Positions 18,751 through 26,674 of a DNA stretch of 56,502 bases are shown piece after piece. The first letter of the stretch is position 1. Each line of letters opens with the position of its first letter. The DNA comes from Deltaproteobacteria bacterium SG8_13 (GTDB taxonomy: Bacteria > Desulfobacterota > Desulfobacteria > Desulfobacterales > SG8-13), in NCBI GenBank assembly GCA_001303025.1, contig LJNK01000019.1, positions 1 through 56,502 on the forward strand, written 5' to 3'. A program made the translations under genes and the position numbers. The notes under the pieces are model-generated. The model saw only the letters and a list, made by a program, of their open reading frames with translations. It had not been told where the DNA came from and ran no database searches.

Positions 18751-20283
18751 ATGAGCCAATCTGCCGTCCTCGACATCATCGCATCCGGTGCCTGGAACGG
18801 AGGCACCCAGGTGGACAATTCCATCTACGAAAACCGCGGGATGGTTTTCAAAGGCGACATTCCGGTAACCGGCCGCACCATTGAAGAACGCATCGGCGTC
18901 CGCACCCGAATGGTGGCACCCGCAGACGAACGGATCGGGTTGATCGCCCTGCAGGACCTTCTTGATAAAACGGCGCTCGATCCCCGTCGGATCAAGCTGA
19001 TTATCGGCGCCACCAATGTCGGAGACGACAAATACGAGCGTGGCCCCCTGGTACAGCATCCGTTCAAACTGCTTTCCCGGCTGTGTCCCGAGGCTCTGGC
19101 ACTCGATCTGTATGCGGGCTGTCCGGGCTTTAACGTCTCCGTGGAGCTGGCCTTCATGTTGTCGCTCAACCACCAGCTGCAAAAGGGCGACCTCACCGTC
19201 ATCATCGGTGCGGAAAACATCCATCGCTCCAAAGCGTTTCTGGCAACCGACACGGCTAATATCATCTTCGGTGATGATGCCCTGGCCACGGCACTTGAAA
19301 CCCGATCCTGCCGGGATGAAAAATTCGCGGTTCCGGTCAGCACTTCTGTGTCTTTTCCCCACACGCCTGAATTCATCCAGACAACCGCCGCTCAGATACT
19401 GGCGCTCAACGACAACCGTCCGCCGGATGGGATTATCGTAGACAACCAGATGGGAAAGGTACAGTATCGAGTGCCCGCAAGCGCGGCCCGGATACAACAC
19501 CATCTGGCGGAGTTGGCCTTCCCGGAGGCTTCTGCCGCCGGGGTATTCAATAAATTTGCCGATGCACTGACATTTTACGAACGCCACGTCGATTCGTTTG
19601 GCTTTGACATCATGACCCTTACGCGCGAAAAGGCCATCGTAGCCGATATCGCCCGGGCGTACGCCGCTTCGGGCAAATATCGAACCGTTGCGGCCGTGTA
19701 TCTGGATCCGGACCGTGACATCGAGGTTTCGCTACACCGGGGCGAGGAGATAACCTTTAGCCGGCCGCAATCCGGAATCATCGACACCATCACGCGCACC
19801 CATGGCTGTTTTGCCGAATACATCCATGCGATTCTTACCGAAGACGACGTTTTCGGTGAGATGAACGGCAAAGGGGTATTTCTCTATGCTACCCGGAGTG
19901 CCCCCCGGCAGCTGAGCCGGCTGCTGAAGGCCAACGACCTGTCACTGGAAGACATCGAATTGCTCATCGAGCACCAGGCCAACTTCGCAATGATCCCCAT
20001 GACCCTGGCCCAGGTATGGAAAGACGCGGAGACACCGGTGTCAATAACGGTGGAGGATTTCGTTGCCGATCGGATGGTGACGAACATTCACACCCGGGGA
20101 AACTGTTCGGTGGTCTGTATGCAGCGCTTACCCTACGATTTGCAACGCGGAGCACTGCAGCCGGACGAGATCCAGGGGTTTTCGGTCAACCGCAATACCG
20201 GAGCGCTGCAGAAAGCGCGGCTGGTTTTGTACGACTCGGTGGGTGCGGGCATGACCCGCAGTTCGTTTTTGTGGCGGCGGTAA
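18751..20283 (+). CDS. 3-oxoacyl-ACP synthase III-like protein with large insertion
   Basis: Thiolase-fold condensing enzyme resembling FabH. The Cys-His-Asn triad can be placed: C124 in LYAGCPGFN, H408 in LIEHQANF and N451 in TRGNCSVV. FabH is about 320 residues with 132 residues between Cys and His; here the protein is 510 residues and the Cys-His distance is 284, so roughly 150 extra residues are inserted before the C-terminal half, with about 40 extra residues at the end. It may prime an unusual acyl chain. Start ATG 18751 is preceded by GGGAG. The pairing with fabD supports an acyl-ACP role. Substrate is unknown. Confidence 0.8.
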   Translation: MSQSAVLDIIASGAWNGGTQVDNSIYENRGMVFKGDIPVTGRTIEERIGVRTRMVAPADERIGLIALQDLLDKTALDPRRIKLIIGATNVGDDKYERGPLVQHPFKLLSRLCPEALALDLYAGCPGFNVSVELAFMLSLNHQLQKGDLTVIIGAENIHRSKAFLATDTANIIFGDDALATALETRSCRDEKFAVPVSTSVSFPHTPEFIQTTAAQILALNDNRPPDGIIVDNQMGKVQYRVPASAARIQHHLAELAFPEASAAGVFNKFADALTFYERHVDSFGFDIMTLTREKAIVADIARAYAASGKYRTVAAVYLDPDRDIEVSLHRGEEITFSRPQSGIIDTITRTHGCFAEYIHAILTEDDVFGEMNGKGVFLYATRSAPRQLSRLLKANDLSLEDIELLIEHQANFAMIPMTLAQVWKDAETPVSITVEDFVADRMVTNIHTRGNCSVVCMQRLPYDLQRGALQPDEIQGFSVNRNTGALQKARLVLYDSVGAGMTRSSFLWRR

Positions 20284-21103
20284 CCTGCGAGGGCGATGGA
20301 ATCGGCATCAATTAAAACGGATAAAGCGGCCCGAAGACAGGACCCGCAGCGCCATTCTTCTTTCGCGAGATCGCAATCGCCGGGGCCGAAGCGTTCTCCT
20401 GCGATCGCCGCCGCTGCGGCGCTCGTTCCCGGATCTTCTTTCCACATCCAACCCTGCGGATGATCGCCGGCGCCGATCCCTGCCAGAACGACCGCCGCCA
20501 TTGTCTTGAAAAAAACCCATGAGCCTGCTCCTTGCCGGTCTCAGGTGCTGCTATCCCGAGCATTCACCCAATCCGACTTGTATATGCAAAAATCGTGCGA
20601 CAAGCAACACTTTGTTTGTCGTTTTATATCAGCAGGTTCAAAATCACCCGAATCCGTTTTGGGCAATATACATCCTATTATTGATGAAAAAGGGAAATAT
20701 GCTCACCGTCCCTGCGGCAAGGGGAAGGAGCGTTCCTTTGCACGGGGCCACACAGCCCCTTGAATCTCAGGGCCGAGCATTGAAATGCGTACGGATGTTT
20801 TCACAAGAGGTTCTGACCGACCAAAGGCAACCCGTCCACCGGCGCACGACTGGTCCCGAAAAGACTAATCAAGACAAAAAGCCATATTAAAACAGTTGGT
20901 TGGGACACATTTTGTTTTCGAACCAAAAGCTGGTTCGGACGGATTCCCGCCTTCCGCCATCCATGATCCGTCCCGTAGGAACTCGCAGAACAGTGGGGTA
21001 TCGACGAATCAGCAGGAAACCGCAATATTTTCCTTTATCGTTGACATTTTTCAGGGTATATGATCGGAAAGAATGTCTTTAACCCGATACGGAGGTCAAC
21101 CGC
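20284..21103. other. Long intergenic region with little recognisable content
   Basis: About 820 bases separate the KAS III-like gene from the OadG-like gene. I see no tRNA, CRISPR repeat, IS element or riboswitch class that I can name. A GGGGC-CACACA-GCCCC hairpin lies near 20741-20756. A possible small minus-strand gene (20308-20520) is listed separately. The other reading frames in the region have no recognisable motifs. Confidence 0.5.
20308..20520 (-). CDS. Possible small Arg-rich protein with RRSG/DRR repeats
   Basis: A 70-residue frame contains the segment ERRSGNERRSGGDRRR. Repeats of the ERRSGxDRR type occur in small uncharacterised proteins of Deltaproteobacteria, which is why I list it. 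The ATG at 20520 has GGAG eight bases upstream. The stretch is low complexity and Arg-rich, and other frames over the same bases are also open, so it may be an artefact. No function can be assigned. Confidence 0.3.
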   Translation of the reverse strand: MGFFQDNGGGRSGRDRRRRSSAGLDVERRSGNERRSGGDRRRTLRPRRLRSRERRMALRVLSSGRFIRFN

Positions 21104-21493
21104 ATGTATGGAATAGCAGCCATTACGGCCAAAAATGGCTGGGCGATGGCACTTGCCGGAGCCTTGATCGTGATGACGGGCTTGTCGGTGCTTGCGCTGG
21201 TGATATCCCAGCTGCATAAACTGGCTCAATTGATTGAAAACCGAAGAACAGCGCCGGCCCAGCCCGACACGCCGCCGCCGGCCGAGAAGACGATCCCCTC
21301 TTTTAACATCGAAGAGATCAAAACAAGATACGGGCTAATGGCCCAGCAACTCGGTGATTCATTCGAACTGACACGCCTGTATCACCTGGCCCGCGACAGC
21401 GGTTTTCCGCACGTGCACCTGTCGATCCGGAGCCTTCGGGAAACCGGGCAACTGGTCCCGCTGGGCGACGGAATGTTTTCATGGCAGAAATAA
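21104..21493 (+). CDS. OadG-like small membrane subunit of a Na+ pump
   Basis: A 129-residue protein with one N-terminal membrane helix (GWAMALAGALIVMTGLSVLA, about residues 12-36), then a charged Pro-rich linker and a soluble tail. The helix and its position match the gamma subunit (OAD_gamma family) of sodium-translocating decarboxylases. The tail (FNIEEIKTRYG onward) does not resemble standard OadG and is unassigned. GGAGG at 21091-21095 precedes the ATG. The beta subunit gene follows after 30 bases, which supports the call. Confidence 0.7.
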   Translation: MYGIAAITAKNGWAMALAGALIVMTGLSVLALVISQLHKLAQLIENRRTAPAQPDTPPPAEKTIPSFNIEEIKTRYGLMAQQLGDSFELTRLYHLARDSGFPHVHLSIRSLRETGQLVPLGDGMFSWQK

Positions 21494-21523
21494 GATCGAA
21501 ACCGATTCAAAGGATTTGAACCG

Positions 21524-22651
21524 ATGGAACTGCTGCTTCAGTTTTTATCAAATACTGGTTATTACCTGGTGGATTACCGAAACCTGATCATGATCTGCGT
21601 CGGATCCGTATTCGTTTATCTGGCGATTTCAAAACAATATGAGCCGTTGCTGCTGCTGCCCATCGGCTTTGGCGTTCTGGTCGGCAACATCCCCTTTTTC
21701 AAAGGATTCGGAATCGGCATCTACGAACCCAACAGCGTCTTGCACTACCTTTATTTTGGGGTAACCACCGGTGTGTATCCGTCCATCGTCTTTCTCGGTT
21801 TAGGGGCGATGACCGATTTTTCATCCCTGTTGGCCATGCCGCGGTTGATGCTGCTGGGTGCGGCCGCCCAGATGGGAATTTACACGACACTGCTCAGTGC
21901 GCTGGCGCTGGGTTTTACGGCCCCCGAGGCCTCGTCCATTGGCATCATCGGGGGGGCAGACGGACCGACCTCCATTTTTTTGACCGCCAAGCTGGCCCCG
22001 CATCTGATCGGCCCGATTGCCATAGCGGCCTACTCTTACATGGCCCTGATTCCCATTATTCAACCGCCGATCATGAGGCTGTTGACCACCAAAGAGGAAC
22101 GCTGTATTCACATGCCGGAAATCCGGCAGGTCTCCCGGATCGAACGGCTTCTGTTTCCGGTGGCCGGGTTGATTCTGTGCTGTTTTCTGGCATCCGCTTC
22201 TATCCCGCTGTTGGGCCCGTTTTTTTTCGGAAACCTGTTAAAAGAATCTGGCGTGGTTGACCGGCTGGCCAACACGGCCCGAACCGCCATCATCGATACC
22301 GCTACGATCTTTCTCGGGTTTACGGTAGGGGCCAGCACCCAGGCCGATGTGTTTCTCACCCCCAAGTCTATCGGCATTTTCTTTCTTGGCGCCGTGGCAT
22401 TCAGTATTGCAACAGCGTCCGGTGTCCTGTTTGCAAAAATCATGAACCTTTTCTTGAAGCAGAAGATTAATCCTCTGCTCGGTGCCGCCGGCGTCTCGGC
22501 CGTCCCTGGATCGGCCCGCGAGGTTCACCTCGTCGGCTTGAAGGCAGATCCCTCCAATTACCTTTTGATGCATGCAATGGCCTGTAACTCCTCCGGGGTG
22601 ATCGGATCGGCCGTCTGTGCCGGGATCCTCTGGAGTTTTAATGTCGTCTGA
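21524..22651 (+). CDS. Sodium ion-translocating decarboxylase, beta subunit
   Basis: Integral membrane Na+ carrier of 375 residues in the OadB/MmdB/GcdB family. It couples decarboxylation of carboxybiotin to Na+ export. Clear family signatures are PIGFGVLVGNIPF near residue 46, GGADGPTSIF around residue 145 and the C-terminal HAMACNSSGVIGSAVCAGIL, within about ten hydrophobic segments. The ribosome binding site AAAGGAT precedes the ATG. Carboxyltransferase (alpha) and biotin-carrier subunits are not in the window, so the substrate (oxaloacetate, methylmalonyl-CoA or glutaconyl-CoA) cannot be told. Confidence 0.9.
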   Translation: MELLLQFLSNTGYYLVDYRNLIMICVGSVFVYLAISKQYEPLLLLPIGFGVLVGNIPFFKGFGIGIYEPNSVLHYLYFGVTTGVYPSIVFLGLGAMTDFSSLLAMPRLMLLGAAAQMGIYTTLLSALALGFTAPEASSIGIIGGADGPTSIFLTAKLAPHLIGPIAIAAYSYMALIPIIQPPIMRLLTTKEERCIHMPEIRQVSRIERLLFPVAGLILCCFLASASIPLLGPFFFGNLLKESGVVDRLANTARTAIIDTATIFLGFTVGASTQADVFLTPKSIGIFFLGAVAFSIATASGVLFAKIMNLFLKQKINPLLGAAGVSAVPGSAREVHLVGLKADPSNYLLMHAMACNSSGVIGSAVCAGILWSFNVV

Positions 22652-22662
22652 TCCCCAGCCTT

Positions 22663-22699
22663 AGCCGGGCGAGGACCCTGTGACGGGTCTGGCTCGGCT
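22663..22699 (+). terminator. Imperfect GC-rich hairpin after the decarboxylase gene
   Basis: AGCCGGGCGAGGACCC can pair imperfectly with GGGTCTGGCTCGGCT around the loop TGTGAC, starting 12 bases after the oadB-like stop. No immediate T-run follows (the nearest TTTTT is about 20 bases on), so termination is plausible but not certain. Confidence 0.4.
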
Positions 22700-22815
22700 G
22701 AATGCTTGCCCAAGATGGTTTTTGGCTTGACCGCACCTGGTGCTTGTGCGACAGTAGTCGTAATGGAGGCACAGCCCCGGAAACCTCGCAAATGATTCAA
22801 CGAAAGGGGGGCGTG

Positions 22816-23112
22816 ATGATTGCCAAAATTCTCATCAAAAGAACGTTCCAGAAGGATTCCGAACGACAGATCCAACCCATCCTTCAGAAAATGCGCGCCG
22901 CTGCCATGAGCCAGACCGGGTACATCTCCGGCGAAACCCTCACCAACTACGAAAACCCACAGCGAGTAACGGTTATCAGTACCTGGCAGAACATGGAAAG
23001 CTGGGCAGACTGGAAAAGCAGCCCGGAGAGAGCCAAGCTAGAATCGATGTTGGAAGTGTTTCAGGTGGGTCCCACAGAATTCGAAGAATTCATCTCCGGC
23101 ATGTCGCTATAA
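22816..23112 (+). CDS. Antibiotic biosynthesis monooxygenase (ABM)-fold protein
   Basis: A 98-residue ferredoxin-like fold protein. The pattern fits the ABM family: a first strand MIAKILIKR, a helix, then GYISGETLTNYENPQRVTVIS, TWQNMESWADWKSSP, and a C-terminal strand. Members include quinol monooxygenases and heme-degrading enzymes, but many have unknown function. Start ATG 22816 is preceded by AAGGGGGGC. No heme ligand can be assigned with confidence. It sits alone downstream of the Na+ pump genes. Confidence 0.75.
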   Translation: MIAKILIKRTFQKDSERQIQPILQKMRAAAMSQTGYISGETLTNYENPQRVTVISTWQNMESWADWKSSPERAKLESMLEVFQVGPTEFEEFISGMSL

Positions 23113-23333
23113 AACATTTTGCTGCGCTCAACCGGCGGTCGCGTATTGCTGTTGTTTCCTTGGATATTCCCCAACGCCGGTGCAGGAAAACTGCCGGCCG
23201 GCGGTCGTTTTACCGGTTCAGGCAGCGCCGCGAAGGGGTCCGCTCGGCAAGTTCAAAGCGGATGCCACCCGTTGAATGATGATCCATCTTGGCGGGATTG
23301 CCCCGTATGCCAGCAGAGCCGGGTGTCAACGGG

Positions 23334-23690
23334 TTACTCCGTATTCTGCTTTTGCTCTTTTTCCAGCAGTTCCCGATACCAGCAAGAAAACTCGAACATG
23401 GCGACGAAACGTTCTTCTTCGTTAACAAGTCCGAGGGCAATTTCCAGCACACCCCGTCCGTATGAATTACTGGTGGGATCCTGGCCGCGGCTCTGCAGGA
23501 ACTCACGGACCAGTTGTTGGGTGGTGCGCCGGGTCTTATCCCGTCGAATATCGATCGGATCCTTGGGCTCCTGGAACGGGTCCCACTTTTCATAGCCTTT
23601 TTTCCGGATCCGCTGTTGTGCCCGCGGGGACATCGAATCAAAAATGGCCTTTTTCCGCCTTTCTATCTCCTCCGGTTCAAACTTCTCCAT
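23334..23690 (-). CDS. Unrecognised 118-residue protein
   Basis: Charged, mostly helical protein with no signal peptide or membrane segment. The N-terminal 30 residues (MEKFEPEEIERRKKAIFDSM) are highly charged; a Trp/Pro motif YEKWDPFQEPKDP follows, then a Leu-rich helix and an acidic end. I do not recognise the family. Its ATG overlaps the TAA of the YkgJ-type gene by one base (TAATG), so the two are probably translated together and may share a task. The longer frame extending to 24047 runs antisense-free but out of frame through ykgJ and is not used. Confidence 0.7.
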   Translation of the reverse strand: MEKFEPEEIERRKKAIFDSMSPRAQQRIRKKGYEKWDPFQEPKDPIDIRRDKTRRTTQQLVREFLQSRGQDPTSNSYGRGVLEIALGLVNEEERFVAMFEFSCWYRELLEKEQKQNTE

Positions 23691-24391
23691 TACCGGCTCC
23701 TTTTGCTCCGACGCCTCGATTTCGGCAGCCTTTCCTCCTCCGGTTGCTTCAAACCGAGATAATATTCGTCGTAAATCGTTGTTAAGGCCATCGAAACCGG
23801 AATGAGCAGGTCGACCAGCTTTACAAAATTTGACCCGAGATCCCGGACCAGCTCCGCTGAAAGCTGCTGCAGCTGCTCGTTGATTTTGTCCAGGTGAACC
23901 GTCGGATACGGCTTTCCCTGCTCGAACCCCGAAATCCCGCATGAATGCCCCTGCCCGCCAATAGCGGTTGGAATGCCGTACAGCCGGCAGGTAATCGGAC
24001 GGTACTCGTACAGGGCACACTTTTCCTTCCCAGTGAGAAGCGGACAACGGACACGCGCTTTGGCCAATCCCTCCAAGACTTCGTCCTCCCCCTTCCCCTG
24101 CTGCAAGGAGCGGTAGGCTTCGCGTTTGACTCGCGCAATCTGGCGGTCTGCGGCGTTTGCGGTTTCAAGCAGGGCTTCTTTTTCGGAACCGGTGAATCGC
24201 TCATTGAACCGATGATTGAGATAGAGCGCTTCTATCAACGTCAGGTCAAAAAGGGCATGACAGCAATCCGAGCAACCGATTTTGCAGTTGATGCATTCCG
24301 GATGTTTTTCCGCCACCTGCTCAAACAACCGGTCCGCCAGATCAAGCAGTGCTTCATACCGTTCAAAATAGGGGGTAAAGTCAAAATCCAT
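23690..24391 (-). CDS. YkgJ family cysteine-cluster protein
   Basis: A 233-residue protein with the metal-binding cysteine signature of the YkgJ (UPF0153, CxxCxxCC) family: CINCKIGCSDCCHAL at residues 35-49, then CPLL, KCALYEYRPITCRLYG, and HSCG. The family is thought to bind zinc or iron; its biochemical role is not established. The C-terminus is rich in Arg and Lys. The ATG at 24391 has a GAGGTGATC ribosome binding site. It is downstream of mnmE, separated by the parS site, and coupled to the unknown gene that follows. Confidence 0.85.
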   Translation of the reverse strand: MDFDFTPYFERYEALLDLADRLFEQVAEKHPECINCKIGCSDCCHALFDLTLIEALYLNHRFNERFTGSEKEALLETANAADRQIARVKREAYRSLQQGKGEDEVLEGLAKARVRCPLLTGKEKCALYEYRPITCRLYGIPTAIGGQGHSCGISGFEQGKPYPTVHLDKINEQLQQLSAELVRDLGSNFVKLVDLLIPVSMALTTIYDEYYLGLKQPEEERLPKSRRRSKRSR

Positions 24392-24410
24392 CCAAGATCA
24401 CCTCATCGCT

Positions 24411-24426
24411 TGTTTCACGTGAAACA
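24411..24426. promoter_or_regulatory. parS centromere site (ParB binding)
   Basis: TGTTTCACGTGAAACA is a perfect 16-bp palindrome identical to the consensus chromosomal parS sequence bound by ParB. It lies between ykgJ and mnmE and ends directly at the mnmE stop codon. ParB sites cluster near the replication origin in most bacteria that carry ParAB-Smc, which agrees with the origin-type gene cluster here. parA and parB are not in the window. Confidence 0.88.
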
Positions 24427-25839
24427 TTATTTGCCAATGCAAAACTGACTGAATATCTGATCCAGAACATCGACTGAAGGTTCGGTGCCCGTAATCCGGT
24501 CGAGCCATCGAATCGATTCTCCCAGGTCCATGGCAATCAGTTCCGCCGGGGCGTCATCCTGAATCCCACTGCACACCGCATCCAGGAACTGCAGGCAACT
24601 GCGCAGCGCCATCTCGTGGCGCAGGTTCGGAAGTACAGCATGCTCCGCCCGCCCCCCCATTTCTCCCACGGCCGTTCTGACAATCAGTTTCTTCAACGAC
24701 GGGATACCCTGGCCGGTGAGGGCCGATACGGCGGCAAAAGGCTGATTCTGCCAACGGATGGGAAGAACGGCATTATCGGACCGCTGGCCATTCAACAGAT
24801 CAATTTTGTTCAATACGACGATGCTGTTTTTGTCGGCAATCCGGGTCCGAATACGAAAATCTTCCCCGGTCAGTGGTCCGCCGGCATCCAGCACAAATAG
24901 AACCAAATCGGCATTATCCATCCGCTCCTCCGCGCGGGCAATACCGATTTTTTCAATGGGATCATCGGTGACGTGAAGTCCGGCAGTGTCGATTGCCGTA
25001 ACGGGGATACCCTGAATTTGCAACTCTTCTTCGATCAGATCCCGCGTCGTGCCGGGTGTGGCGGTAACGATGGCGCGATCTTTATTTACCAGGCAGTTGA
25101 GCAAGCTCGACTTTCCGACGTTCGGACGGCCAACGATGATAATACGCAGCCCGTCCCGTATCAGGTGCTCCCGGGCATACCGCTCGATCAAATCTTTCAC
25201 GGGCGACACCACCCGACTGCCAAGGAGATCGGCGGCCCGCTGCCGATCGAAGGCGCCCTGTGCATCTTCGGGAAAATCGATCTCCGCTTCGATCTCCGCC
25301 AGAACTGCAACCAGGGTCGTCTTGATGCGTTCTATGGCGGTGGCAAGTCTTCCGGAAACCTGGTTGGCAGCGACCAGCAGCGCCGCATCGGTTCTTGCGT
25401 TGATAATGTCAGCAACGGCTTCCGCCTGGGTCAGATCAATTCTCCCGTTCAGAAATGCCCTTCGCGTGAACTCACCGGGCTCGGCAAGGCGCGCTCCCTG
25501 TTCCAGGATCAGGGCTAAAATCGACTTGAGGGCGGCCGGACCGGCGTGCCCCTGGATTTCCACCACATCCTCACGGGTGTAGGAGCGCGGTGCTTTCATG
25601 ACGGCCAGCAGGACTTCGTCCAAGGTGATGGTGCTATCCGGTACAACGATGCGTCCGTAGTAGAGCCGGTAGGTCTTCAGCTTGCCGACCGGACCGGATT
25701 CGCTCCCGCTGCCAGCAGCATTGCGGCGAAATATCTTCTCGGCGATCGGAATCGAAAGCGGACCGGAGACTTTGATGATCCCGATCCCCCCCCTGCCGGG
25801 GGGTGTGGCGATCGCTGCGATGGTCTCCGCTTGTATCAC
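24427..25839 (-). CDS. mnmE: tRNA modification GTPase MnmE
   Basis: With MnmG it makes the cmnm5 modification at U34 of tRNA wobble bases. The 470-residue protein shows the N-terminal tetrahydrofolate-binding domain (ETIAAIATPPGRGGIGIIKVSG), the GTPase domain with G1 GRPNVGKSSLLN, G3 DTAGL and G4 NKID, and the diagnostic C-terminal CIGK with the catalytic cysteine. Its position after rpmH-rnpA-yidD-yidC-jag is the classic order. jag lies 31 bases upstream; parS lies at its 3' end. mnmG is not seen. Confidence 0.97.
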   Translation of the reverse strand: MIQAETIAAIATPPGRGGIGIIKVSGPLSIPIAEKIFRRNAAGSGSESGPVGKLKTYRLYYGRIVVPDSTITLDEVLLAVMKAPRSYTREDVVEIQGHAGPAALKSILALILEQGARLAEPGEFTRRAFLNGRIDLTQAEAVADIINARTDAALLVAANQVSGRLATAIERIKTTLVAVLAEIEAEIDFPEDAQGAFDRQRAADLLGSRVVSPVKDLIERYAREHLIRDGLRIIIVGRPNVGKSSLLNCLVNKDRAIVTATPGTTRDLIEEELQIQGIPVTAIDTAGLHVTDDPIEKIGIARAEERMDNADLVLFVLDAGGPLTGEDFRIRTRIADKNSIVVLNKIDLLNGQRSDNAVLPIRWQNQPFAAVSALTGQGIPSLKKLIVRTAVGEMGGRAEHAVLPNLRHEMALRSCLQFLDAVCSGIQDDAPAELIAMDLGESIRWLDRITGTEPSVDVLDQIFSQFCIGK

Positions 25840-25870
25840 TGTCGGCTTCCTTGCCGGATCGTTTCCTCGA

Positions 25871-26659
25871 TCAGCACCTCCGCTGACCGCTTCCCGTGGT
25901 TTTGCGAGGCAGAATCATGAGGTTTCTCAGCAAACCGTCTCCTGTGCTGCGCGTTTGCACGCTGTTGTTGTCTTTCAAGGCAATGTGAACGATCCGTCGA
26001 TCGTATGCGTTTAGCAGACCTGCCGAAACCGGTTTTTTTGTCTGCGTGCACTTTTGCGCCAGGCGTTGCGCATTGCGAATGAGACGCTTTTTGCGGTTCT
26101 GCATATAGTTGCCGACATCCACCTGGACGCGAATCCTGTGGCTGTTGTGCTTATTGACCACTTTGTCGATCAGTGACTGCATGGCTTCCAGTGTCTGGCC
26201 GTGCTTGCCGATTAAAATGGCTGCATTGTCACCTTCGATGCGAAACACGACGCGCTCCGGCTGTGTGTCGACGTCGATGCGGGCATTATCCGTAATGGTG
26301 TCGACAATCCGCTGCAACACCTCTTTCCCTGCCCCCACCGGGTTGCCCGGTTCAGCGCTTTTCACCGATTTGCTCAACGGCATTTCCGCGTGTGCCGGAA
26401 CCGGGGATTGTCTGCCGATACCCGGTTCCGGCGATTTCTCCAAAGTGGCGTCTCCCCGCACGTTGTCCGCCGTAACGTCTACCAGGTTCATCCGGACACG
26501 AATTCGGGCTTTTCGGGTTCTACCCAGTCCGAATATGCCGCTGGAACCATACGACAAGATATCGTATTTGAGTTCTCCAGGAGACAGATTGAAGCGCTGA
26601 CAGGCTTTCTGGACAGCCTGATCGACATTTTTTCCTTCGATTTCCAGCGTTGTCGACAT
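25871..26659 (-). CDS. jag: RNA-binding protein Jag/KhpB
   Basis: A 262-residue RNA-binding protein with the usual three modules: an N-terminal Jag_N domain (EIEGKNVDQAVQKACQRF, with the GSSGIFGLG turn), a type II KH domain with IGKHGQTLEAMQSL (about residues 140-190), and a C-terminal R3H-like domain (NAYDRRIVHIALKDN). Between them is a linker of about 60 residues. It sits next to yidC as in most bacteria. KhpB with KhpA affects cell division and RNA metabolism in Gram-positives; its role in this lineage is not known. It lies 15 bases after yidC. Confidence 0.93.
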   Translation of the reverse strand: MSTTLEIEGKNVDQAVQKACQRFNLSPGELKYDILSYGSSGIFGLGRTRKARIRVRMNLVDVTADNVRGDATLEKSPEPGIGRQSPVPAHAEMPLSKSVKSAEPGNPVGAGKEVLQRIVDTITDNARIDVDTQPERVVFRIEGDNAAILIGKHGQTLEAMQSLIDKVVNKHNSHRIRVQVDVGNYMQNRKKRLIRNAQRLAQKCTQTKKPVSAGLLNAYDRRIVHIALKDNNSVQTRSTGDGLLRNLMILPRKTTGSGQRRC

Positions 26660-26674
26660 GGAAAACCTCCGGCA

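Noticed and set aside
20590-20680. Possible tRNA because of GGTTCAAAATC
   Set aside because: The flanking bases do not form acceptor, D and anticodon arms.
20519-20890. 123-residue plus-strand frame in the long gap
   Set aside because: No recognised motif, odd composition and no homology-like pattern; it may be noise, though a role cannot be excluded.
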